Shown: positions 57,233-64,000 of the stretch, one piece after another
Layout: every line of letters begins with the position of its first letter
How positions within the stretch are numbered: the first letter of the stretch is position 1
Source of the DNA: Marinobacterium rhizophilum
GTDB lineage: Bacteria; Pseudomonadota; Gammaproteobacteria; Pseudomonadales; Balneatricaceae
Reading direction: 5' to 3'
Length of the DNA: 64,000 nucleotides
Assembly (NCBI RefSeq): GCF_024397915.1
Contig: NZ_CP073347.1
Coordinates: 3,906,001 to 3,970,000 of the forward strand
Notes under the pieces: generated by a model
What the model was told of the DNA's origin: nothing
Databases searched by the model: none
The model's input: the letters and a program-made list of their open reading frames with translations, nothing else
Position numbers and translations under genes: made by a program

Positions 57233-57271
57233 TCTGGGCCCCAATGCGCCTGGTAGCGGTGTAGCGGCCAG

Positions 57272-57673
57272 CTAGCGTTTCCAGCAGGCGGCCGGGGACA
57301 TGACATTGCTCTGATCCAGGGTCATGACCGTGCAGTTGCTATCCTTGAGCTGATCGCCGGAGGCCGAGGCCGTGAGGGTATAGTGAGTGGCGGCAGATGC
57401 ACCCGGGACCGTGACGCCGAACGTGAAGAAATCGGCCGTGCCCATGCCGAGGTTTTCGGCCGCCAGACTGGTGCCGTCGCCGTAGGTGTTGAAGTAGGAA
57501 CGGTAGCGTTCTTCGCTAATCTGGCCGGCCATCAGTACTTTTTGCGCCTCGGCCCGGCGAGCTTTGCGTACCTGGTCCAGGTAGGCCGGGTAGGCGAACA
57601 TGGCAATAACACTGATAACGACCACAACGATCATCAGTTCGATCAGGGTAAAGCCGCGTGCGGAATAGTTCAC
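57272..57673 (-). CDS. Type IV minor pilin, PilE-like
   Basis: A 133-residue prepilin with a short leader MNYSARG, cleavage before Phe, then FTLIELMIVVVVISVIAMFA with Glu at +5. Two Cys near the C-terminus (SNCTVM and PAACWK) fit the pilin D-loop. A PilE-like minor pilin is usual here, but it is inverted relative to the rest of the pilin genes and divergent from the FimT-like gene with a gap of only 70 bp. Confidence 0.88.
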   Translation of the reverse strand: MNYSARGFTLIELMIVVVVISVIAMFAYPAYLDQVRKARRAEAQKVLMAGQISEERYRSYFNTYGDGTSLAAENLGMGTADFFTFGVTVPGASAATHYTLTASASGDQLKDSNCTVMTLDQSNVMSPAACWKR

Positions 57674-57745
57674 TATACTTCCCTCGAGTTGCTATCCTTA
57701 ACCATGCAGTATGCTACCACTCTAGCAGAAGGAATCGATCAAGCT

Positions 57746-58306
57746 ATGGCGCGTGAGAATCTGGGAATGCGTGCTGTGTTACTTAGTCGCCGCCGGGCGG
57801 GTTTTACTCTGATTGAGTTGCTCGTGGTTCTGGCGGTGCTCGCTGTCTTTGTAGCCCTCGGTATTCCATCCTTTAATTCTGTGTTTGATCGCCACCGCGT
57901 CACCGGTGCGGCGCAGGCGCTCTATGCCGATCTGCAGTATGCACGGGCCGAGTCCATCAAACGCAATATAGATGTGGCAGTGAACTTTAATACGGGGGCC
58001 TGGTGTTACGGCTTGACGGATACAGCACCGTTTTCGGACTGTGATTGTAGCACCGCGAGTGCTGCCAACTGCACGGTCAATGGCCAGCAGTACATAGTGA
58101 CAGATGAGCGTTTTCCCGGCGTATCCATGGCCTCCAGTCTTTCAGGCGGGTCGGTGAGTTTCGACCCGACCCGTGGCACGCTCTCCCCAAGTGGCAATAT
58201 CAGTTTCACGGGTGATGCGGCGGAACAGGTGCGGGTGACGACCTATTTCATCGGGCGCGTGCGGCTCTGCTCGCCGACAGGTTATGCGGGTTACAAGTCA
58301 TGCTAG
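57746..58306 (+). CDS. Type IV minor pilin, FimT/FimU (GspH-like)
   Basis: A 186-residue prepilin with a basic leader ending RRRAG, then FTLIELLVVLAVLAVFVALG with Glu +5, and a GspH-type C-terminal domain (GGSVSFDPTRGTLSPSGNIS, a typical FimT strand). Five Cys lie in its middle (CYGLT, CDCS, CTVN). Starts at 57704, 57746 and 57767 are all possible. Its 3' end overlaps pilW by 7 bp. Confidence 0.85.
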   Translation: MARENLGMRAVLLSRRRAGFTLIELLVVLAVLAVFVALGIPSFNSVFDRHRVTGAAQALYADLQYARAESIKRNIDVAVNFNTGAWCYGLTDTAPFSDCDCSTASAANCTVNGQQYIVTDERFPGVSMASSLSGGSVSFDPTRGTLSPSGNISFTGDAAEQVRVTTYFIGRVRLCSPTGYAGYKSC

Positions 58307-58965
58307 TGCGCCAGCGCGGTATCTCACTGATCGAACTGATGATCGCCATGCTGCTGGGGCTGCTGGTGTCCGCCATCGTGATTGGCATGTTCAGCATGAC
58401 GGTGGGCAGCACCAGGCAGGCGATCACGAACATCCGCCTGAACCAGGAACTGCGCACCGTGATGGACCTGATGGTGCGGGACCTGCGCAGGGCCGGGTAC
58501 TGGAACGGTGCCCTGGCCGCCAGCAACCCCTATGCCTCCATCACCGATGCCGGTGCGCCGGCTGCGGTTTATGCGGCGGCGGGCTCGGCCACTTACCTGA
58601 ATACAACCACGGCGGGTGACAGCGGCCAGTGTGTGATTCTTGGCTACGACACCGATAACGCCGGTGCCAGTACTGCTACCAAACTGATCGGCTATCGGCT
58701 CGATACGGTAACCGATGCGGTCGAGGTGCTCTGGGCTAACTCGTTCGCGACCCCGGCCCACTGCAACATGGGAAGCTGGGATAACCTGACGGATGAGCAG
58801 GCCATAAAAGTTACGGCGCTGACGTTCACGCCGGAACAAAGCCCGGCGTCATTTGCGGCGGCGACGGTACGCAATCTGACTATTACGCTAACGGCTGAGT
58901 CGCTCAGCGATGCAAAAATTAAAACGACGATTACGGATCAGGTGCGTATTCGCGCCGATCTGTAG
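58300..58965 (+). CDS. Type IV minor pilin, PilW-like
   Basis: A 221-residue prepilin (MLVRQRG cleavage, then ISLIELMIAMLLGLLVSAIV with Glu +5). LNQELRTVMDLMVRDLRRAG near residue 48 is the conserved PilW helix after the transmembrane segment. The late part matches the PilW beta domain only loosely. It starts before the FimT-like stop, which suggests translational coupling. Confidence 0.88.
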   Translation: MLVRQRGISLIELMIAMLLGLLVSAIVIGMFSMTVGSTRQAITNIRLNQELRTVMDLMVRDLRRAGYWNGALAASNPYASITDAGAPAAVYAAAGSATYLNTTTAGDSGQCVILGYDTDNAGASTATKLIGYRLDTVTDAVEVLWANSFATPAHCNMGSWDNLTDEQAIKVTALTFTPEQSPASFAAATVRNLTITLTAESLSDAKIKTTITDQVRIRADL

Positions 58966-58993
58966 TTCCCTGAACGGGAATCGGGAGGAAGTC

Positions 58994-60238
58994 ATGAAAG
59001 GTCGTCAAACGGGTGCGGCGACGCTGTTTGTTACCGTCATCATCTTGGCATTGCTCACCGTAATTGCCGCGGTCAGCGCCAAGATTGGCATGTTCGAGCT
59101 CAAAACCTCATCCAATACCAACCGCGCCAAGGAAGCCCTGCACGCCGGCCAGGGCGGGCTGGATTACGGTGCGATACGTTACCTGGATGATGCCAGCTGG
59201 GCGGGTGAAAGCCTGGAAATGCCCTTTGGCGGTCCGGGCGCAAGCGTGTCGGTGTCTGCGGTCACGGGTACGGATTCGGTGGTGTTGAATGCGGTGGGTG
59301 AATCGGTCGATACCACCGGGCTGGCCCGGGTCGAGGAAAAGTTTGCCCGTGTGCCGGTAATTGATGTAGGTGAGCTGCCCCCCCTGATGGCGAACGGTAA
59401 CTTTCCTCCTACCGGCTCGCTGTCCATCGTAACCAATCCTAACGGGGGGGGAACGGGAGTGCCCGTCTCAGGGTGGGTGGAAGATGGTACGAAAACGGGG
59501 ACGGCAAGTTGGCAGACCTGTAATGTTGATGAGTGGCTGTATGAAGACCAGAATGCCGCCAAGGTGAAATCAGCGCAAAGTGATGGCTTTGTGTTGTGCC
59601 ATACCTGCAAGTGTTCCCAGGCGATCAACCCGATATGCAAGGCTCAGGACGTAACTGATGCTGATGAATGTCCGGATATTGTTGTGAATACAGCAGGAAT
59701 CCCTGATGTATTTCAGAATCTTTTTGGGGCTTTGCCGACAGATACTGACGCCAATGGTACGGACGACTGGGAAGAGTTCATGAACGCTGTTGCTAAGGTC
59801 AAGCTTTCCAATTGTGCTGGTTTGGGGCCTAATTCCGGCGACCAGTTTTATAGCGGTGGCGTGGCCACCCAGCTGCCTCTGATATGGGTTGAAGGTGACT
59901 GTACGATTCCAGCCAATACGGAAGTGGGCAGCTATGCGGCACCCTTTATACTGTTCGTGCATGGTGATTTAACTATTAGCGCGAACTCTGTTTTCTACGG
60001 AATAGCCTTCGGTTTTTCAGATAAGTACAGTAACCCTCCAGCCGCTGAAGCTAATGCGCTTGAAATTCGCGGTGGCGCCATAGTGTATGGTGTAGTGCTT
60101 ACGACAGACACGGTTACGAGCCCCACGGGTAACTATACCTTGGTGTATTCCGAGAAGCTGCTGGAAAAAATTACGGGCGTAGATGATACGTTTGATGAGC
60201 TGGCACGTTATCCCGGCAGCTGGACGGATACAAAATAG
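58994..60238 (+). CDS. Enlarged PilX-like minor pilin
   Basis: A 414-residue protein, at least twice the length of typical PilX. It has a short leader MKGRQTG and a hydrophobic AATLFVTVIILALLTVIAAV without Glu +5, as in PilX/GspK types. The C-terminal domain has Cys-rich CHTCKCSQ and DECPD, absent from common PilX. The start at MKGRQ follows GGGAGGAAG; a longer upstream frame is rejected. From about 59450 on, the sequence is visibly poorer in GC than the pilin N-terminus. It lies between pilW and the giant prepilin. Confidence 0.8.
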   Translation: MKGRQTGAATLFVTVIILALLTVIAAVSAKIGMFELKTSSNTNRAKEALHAGQGGLDYGAIRYLDDASWAGESLEMPFGGPGASVSVSAVTGTDSVVLNAVGESVDTTGLARVEEKFARVPVIDVGELPPLMANGNFPPTGSLSIVTNPNGGGTGVPVSGWVEDGTKTGTASWQTCNVDEWLYEDQNAAKVKSAQSDGFVLCHTCKCSQAINPICKAQDVTDADECPDIVVNTAGIPDVFQNLFGALPTDTDANGTDDWEEFMNAVAKVKLSNCAGLGPNSGDQFYSGGVATQLPLIWVEGDCTIPANTEVGSYAAPFILFVHGDLTISANSVFYGIAFGFSDKYSNPPAAEANALEIRGGAIVYGVVLTTDTVTSPTGNYTLVYSEKLLEKITGVDDTFDELARYPGSWTDTK

Positions 60239-60247
60239 GAGCGAGTC

Positions 60248-62281
60248 ATGACATCTTTAACTCGTAACCCGGGGAAATTACGTAGCCGGGGTTTTACACT
60301 GATCGAAGTGCTGATTTCACTGATTGTTGCGGTGATCGGTATAGTAGCAATTTTGCAATTGCAGGGTGTTTTTTTGAGCACCGCGTCGGATTCACAGCAG
60401 CGAGCGCTGGCGACGGCCGTGGCGGAAAAGAAGCTGGAGGAGCTGCGTGGGTTTGATTCGATTGCGACCACCAGTAGCAGCCTGAGCAGCTTTGATGCTA
60501 TTGACAGTGGTACAGGTACGGAAACGGTTACGGCGGGATCGACAGATTACACCTTTGACCTGGCCTGGACGGTTACGCCCTATGCAGTATCCAGCGGTAC
60601 GGTCAGCCTGGCGTCCGCTGCCAATGCGCAGTTCAAGAATGTCACCCTTAATGTCAGTTGGGGTACTGGCGCAGCTAACAGTTTATCGCTGTCGTCAGTG
60701 ATCGGTGCCATTAATCCGCAGCTGTCGAAGTTTATCGATAAAGTCGGTCTGGGTGGTGAGACACCGCAGGTGGCTTATACGCCGGGGCTGGCACCGGATA
60801 TTATTGCCATTGATTTGGGTGATGGTACCAAGAAAGAAACCAGCAAGCCCCTGCCTGAAGTCTCACAGAAAGGCACCAGTAATATTGTAAAATTTGAAGT
60901 TGTAACCTACGACACGCAATATAGGGCAATAACTGAAGATTTTGTAACTTTGAATTGCGTATGCAAGCTTGCCGGTACAGGCTCAGGGCTGTCACCGGCA
61001 AAAACTATTTATAACGCTACCACCAAATCACTCGAAACGGATTACTCCTATACCCCAGTCACCAAGCAGATCGGTGCTGTTTATAATAGTGGCGCGACCA
61101 ATGATCAACCGGATCTCTGTACCCGCTGTTGTCGCGATCATCATGATAACGACAGTGGTACGGATAACAGTTATCGCTGGTACTGGCCTGGGGTTGGGGA
61201 CGCTTCCCAAGCGACTTATTTTAATACCGGAACAGGCGATCATCGTCACTACAATAGTACGGATGGAATTACTTTTACAGAAGCGGTTAATTTAAATGAT
61301 ATTTACCGTGAAACCTGCCGTTTTAAGCGCGTAGATGGTATCTACCGTCTGATGCAGGACTGGAAACAACACGACATTACCGTGATGCCTTACAACTATC
61401 TGGCGTCTGGAGCTACGGGAAATACGAAATACAAAACTTACGTCACCAACTATCTTGATCAGTTGCTGACCAGTGGCAACTTTAGCACGCCAGTATCCGT
61501 CGCCAAGCCGACAGGGAGGAACTTGGTCAGCGGAGAAATGGGAACTGTTACGCAGGGCTCAACAACCCAGCTCTTGTCACGGTCAATTTATGTCGACCCG
61601 TTAACGTCCAGTGCAATAACAGCCATTCAAAACATCAGAGCTGCGTCTGGGGCCTGGTTGAGCCTGGTACCATTCTATGAAATCAACTCTGTATTGCTGT
61701 CTAACTGGTCAAGTACGAATACGACTGCAGCTACAGTGGCGAATGATGGAGTTGTCACGGTTGTGGATCCCGCCCTCAATTACTATGGCAGTTACAATCG
61801 TGGGCTTGTTTCCGCCATGGCGGCGGGCACGACCAGTGTGGCAGCAGCCTCCCTTGTCACTAATACCGGCGTGATTGGGCATCGCGATGCAGCCAATGTC
61901 AGTTTGGCAACCGATGGGCTTTACGATACAACGGTTAATCAACGCACAGACGGAATTACAGTGACGGTTGTCGGAGCTGGTCATATTTCAGGTACTTTCT
62001 CCTGTATTCGATCGGGGGGGGGAGCTTGCAATGGTCAAAACATTCCAGCTTATACAAGTCTTAATATTACGGCCAATGGTACGGCTTGCACTAAAACCAA
62101 ACAGGGGAATACTTGGACGTGGGACTGTCTGGTACCTACTGGATGGGTTGGTAATGTCACGTTCAGTTACACCGGCTATACCTTTAAAAATGTAGGCAGT
62201 ACAGATACTGCTTCTTCGCCTTATAATCTGTCTGCAACTGAACCTGGCTCGGGTTTTGATATCTTGATTACGATCCCCTGA
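60248..62281 (+). CDS. Giant PilV-like prepilin, possible pilus-tip adhesin
   Basis: A 677-residue prepilin; ordinary PilV is under 200. The leader ends SRG, then FTLIEVLISLIVAVIGIVAI with Glu +5 and AVAEKKLEELRGFD typical of PilV. The remaining ~570 residues form an unrecognised Ser/Thr/Asn-rich domain with a metal-site-like CTRCCRDHHDND near 290, CVCK and late Cys pairs, ending FDILITIP. It stands at the place of PilY1. GC falls in the distal half. It is 9 bp after the PilX-like gene. The function as tip adhesin is inferred from size and place. Confidence 0.78.
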   Translation: MTSLTRNPGKLRSRGFTLIEVLISLIVAVIGIVAILQLQGVFLSTASDSQQRALATAVAEKKLEELRGFDSIATTSSSLSSFDAIDSGTGTETVTAGSTDYTFDLAWTVTPYAVSSGTVSLASAANAQFKNVTLNVSWGTGAANSLSLSSVIGAINPQLSKFIDKVGLGGETPQVAYTPGLAPDIIAIDLGDGTKKETSKPLPEVSQKGTSNIVKFEVVTYDTQYRAITEDFVTLNCVCKLAGTGSGLSPAKTIYNATTKSLETDYSYTPVTKQIGAVYNSGATNDQPDLCTRCCRDHHDNDSGTDNSYRWYWPGVGDASQATYFNTGTGDHRHYNSTDGITFTEAVNLNDIYRETCRFKRVDGIYRLMQDWKQHDITVMPYNYLASGATGNTKYKTYVTNYLDQLLTSGNFSTPVSVAKPTGRNLVSGEMGTVTQGSTTQLLSRSIYVDPLTSSAITAIQNIRAASGAWLSLVPFYEINSVLLSNWSSTNTTAATVANDGVVTVVDPALNYYGSYNRGLVSAMAAGTTSVAAASLVTNTGVIGHRDAANVSLATDGLYDTTVNQRTDGITVTVVGAGHISGTFSCIRSGGGACNGQNIPAYTSLNITANGTACTKTKQGNTWTWDCLVPTGWVGNVTFSYTGYTFKNVGSTDTASSPYNLSATEPGSGFDILITIP

Positions 62282-62307
62282 TCTAGCAGCTAGTTAGTGC
62301 TACGATT

Positions 62308-62338
62308 CAAAAAACGTCCGTTTTCTGGGCGTTTTTTG
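62308..62338 (+). terminator. Rho-independent terminator after the pilin cluster
   Basis: AAAAAACGTCC-GTTTTCT-GGGCGTTTTTT with one G-U pair, followed by GCTTTT, about 30 bp after the giant prepilin stop. Confidence 0.9.
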
Positions 62339-62458
62339 CTTTTCGCGCAGGTAAACAAGAGCGCCGGGATACCAAGGCGAGTCTCGTCTGCACTGGCATC
62401 CTCCCCTCCAACCCTTCACAATACGTGCTGCTTTTTACAGTGGACTGGAAGTAGCAGC

Positions 62459-63571
62459 ATGTCGGATTTCTTGATTCTGGGTGGCGGCGTGATGGGGATG
62501 CTCACGGCGCGCGAACTGGCCCAGGCCGGGGCCTCGGTGACCCTGGTCGAACGTGGGGCCTGCGGGCGCGAGTCCACCTGGGCCGGTGGTGGTATTGTGT
62601 CGCCGCTCTATCCCTGGCGCTACCGGGAACCGGTAACGCAGCTGGCGACCTGGTCCCAGGGCAGCTATGTGCACCTGGCGCAGGATCTGCTGGAGGAAAC
62701 CGGCATAGATCCTGAGCTGCGTCAGAAGGGCATGTTCATGGTGGCGGTGGATGATGCAGCAGACGCCCTGGCCTGGGCACAGCGTTACCAGCGCCCCATG
62801 CAGCAGGTGGACGCGGACTTCCTTTATCGCAAGGAATCGAACCTGCGCCCGGGGCACACTCAGGCGCTCTGGATGCCGGAAGTGGCCAGCATTCGTAACC
62901 CCCGTTTAGGCAAGTCGCTGCGGCGCAGCCTGGAGCTGAACCCGCGTGTTGAATTGATCGAGCAGGCCGGTGATGCCAAGCTGCTGCTCGAATCCGAGCG
63001 CGTCTGCGGTGTACGCACCGAGCGGGGCGAGTACCGGGCCGGGCAGACGGTGCTGGCCGCTGGCGCCTGGACGGCGACCCTGCTGGCGCAACTGGGTATT
63101 GAACTGCCGGTTGAGCCGGTTAAAGGCCAGATGATGCTGTTCAAGGCGCCGGTTGGGCTGGTGAACCGCGTGGTGCTGCAGGGCGGACGCTACCTGATCC
63201 CCCGCAACGATGGCCGCATCCTGGTGGGCAGTACGCTGGAGCGGGTGGGTTTCGACAAGCAAACCACCGAGCAGGCGCGGGAGTCCCTGTACCACAGCGC
63301 ACTGGATATACTGCCGGCGCTGGAAAATTATCCCGTTGAACATCACTGGGCGGGGCTAAGGCCCGGTTCGCCCGAAGGCATTCCCTATATCGGTGCGGTG
63401 CCCGGGCTTGAGGGCCTGCATGTCAATGCCGGACAATACCGCAACGGCCTGGTGCTGGCGCCGGCCTCGACCCGGCTGATGGCGGATCTGTTGCTCAAGC
63501 GCAGCCCCATTATTGATCCGGCCCCTTACAGTGTTTCGGCACAGCACCCCTGCACCGGGGTGGATCGCTGA
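62459..63571 (+). CDS. thiO: Glycine oxidase ThiO
   Basis: A 370-residue D-amino-acid-oxidase-fold flavoenzyme that oxidises glycine to iminoglycine for thiazole formation. FAD motif ILGGGVMGMLTARELAQAG is at 5-23; the ThiO signature STWAGGGIVSPLYPWRY at about 39-55; the late HHWAGLRPGSPEGIPYIGAV is conserved. ThiO commonly follows the minor pilins in pseudomonads, so the region order is preserved. The start at MSDFLILGGG is taken; a very long upstream frame is rejected. Confidence 0.92.
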   Translation: MSDFLILGGGVMGMLTARELAQAGASVTLVERGACGRESTWAGGGIVSPLYPWRYREPVTQLATWSQGSYVHLAQDLLEETGIDPELRQKGMFMVAVDDAADALAWAQRYQRPMQQVDADFLYRKESNLRPGHTQALWMPEVASIRNPRLGKSLRRSLELNPRVELIEQAGDAKLLLESERVCGVRTERGEYRAGQTVLAAGAWTATLLAQLGIELPVEPVKGQMMLFKAPVGLVNRVVLQGGRYLIPRNDGRILVGSTLERVGFDKQTTEQARESLYHSALDILPALENYPVEHHWAGLRPGSPEGIPYIGAVPGLEGLHVNAGQYRNGLVLAPASTRLMADLLLKRSPIIDPAPYSVSAQHPCTGVDR

Positions 63572-63633
63572 ACCCTGGTCTACATTCTGATAGCGGATGC
63601 CCGGTGCATCCGGAACACGAGATCAAATAGCTG

Positions 63634-64000
63634 ATGAGTCATTCTATTCGGGTCCTGATGGCCCAGATCAATACGCTGGTGGGGGATATCCCCGGCAATA
63701 CCCAGCGCGTCGTCGATATTGCCCTGGAGGCGCGGGATCAGCAGCAGGCCGATGTGGTGCTGTTTCCGGAACTGACCCTCTCGGGCTACCCGCCGGAAGA
63801 CCTGCTGCTGCGCCCGAGCATTCAGACCCGCATTGAAGCGGCGCTGACACGCCTGCGGGAGGACGTGCGCGACATCCATGTGGTGGTGGGCTATCCGCGT
63901 TACCGTGATGGTGTGCTGTTCAATATGGCGGGGGTTATCTACAACGGTGAACTGGTCGCCGAGTATGCCAAGCAGTGCTTGCCGAACTACCAGGTGTTCG
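63634..64000 (+). CDS. nadE: Glutamine-dependent NAD+ synthase, N-terminal part (cut by window edge)
   Basis: The first 122 residues of a nitrilase-domain NAD+ synthase. MSHSIRVLMAQINTLVGDIP and VVLFPELTLSGYPPEDLLLR with the catalytic Glu are the family start; HVVVGYPRYRDGVLFNM and YAKQCLPNYQVF follow. The N-terminal amidase provides NH3 from glutamine to the C-terminal synthetase, which lies outside the window. GATGAGT overlaps the start with no clear Shine-Dalgarno. Confidence 0.92.
   Translation, partial: MSHSIRVLMAQINTLVGDIPGNTQRVVDIALEARDQQQADVVLFPELTLSGYPPEDLLLRPSIQTRIEAALTRLREDVRDIHVVVGYPRYRDGVLFNMAGVIYNGELVAEYAKQCLPNYQVF

Overview
This 64 kb window is chromosomal DNA from a high-GC gammaproteobacterium. 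The order ispB / rplU-rpmA-obg-proB / rpsT / murJ-ribF-ileS-lspA-fkpB / type IV pilins / thiO, the fabA-fabB pair, the divergent uvrA/ssb pair and the BetI-type choline genes point to the Oceanospirillales/Pseudomonadales side of the class. A Marinobacterium-like marine bacterium would fit, but that is inference from gene order only. No tRNA, rRNA, CRISPR array, intact insertion sequence or prophage was seen.

Layout: (1) 1-2.7 kb, end of the ribosomal alpha operon (rpsM', rpsK, rpsD, rpoA, rplQ). (2) 2.7-7.2 kb, a broken TRAP-transporter gene, then uvrA and ssb. (3) 7.3-11.7 kb, choline/betaine genes: betA, betI, a short BCCT-like transporter and two BetI-type operators. (4) 11.7-36.5 kb, an almost complete purine-salvage and degradation island. 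GuaD and XdhABC make urate; PuuD, HiuH and UraD make allantoin; PuuE, Alc and AllA release urea and glyoxylate; Gcl, Hyi and GlxR turn glyoxylate into glycerate. Transporters (two NCS2 permeases, a Tsx-like porin, a urea channel) and two regulators (GntR/FCD and RutR-like TetR) lie among them. (5) 36.9-42.8 kb, an RmlD-like reductase, a SirB2-like protein, and molybdenum-cofactor genes (moaB, moeA, moaC, moaD) interleaved with two acyltransferases. XdhB needs that cofactor. (6) 43.4-57.2 kb, housekeeping genes. (7) 57.3-62.3 kb, a minor-pilin cluster with no PilY1 and one giant prepilin. (8) thiO and the start of nadE.

The most unusual structure is repeated at four unlinked loci. The 3' end of a gene, stop codon included, is reiterated directly downstream of the intact gene: betA (three extra copies), glxR (five extra copies, two REP-like palindromes between them), the convergent plsC/fabB pair (a 400-bp tandem duplication) and murJ (a 231-bp duplication). 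At three loci the extra copies differ from the intact gene mostly at synonymous or conservative positions, as if they came from another allele. Capture of allelic DNA at gene ends by homology-assisted illegitimate recombination would explain this.

The second theme is regulation. A palindrome of the form TTGTATACAA or TTGTGTACAA recurs upstream of gcl, a xanthine/urate permease, puuE, hiuH and the AzgA-type permease, with half-sites before the GntR gene. A RutR-type palindrome and a distinct xdh palindrome add further layers.
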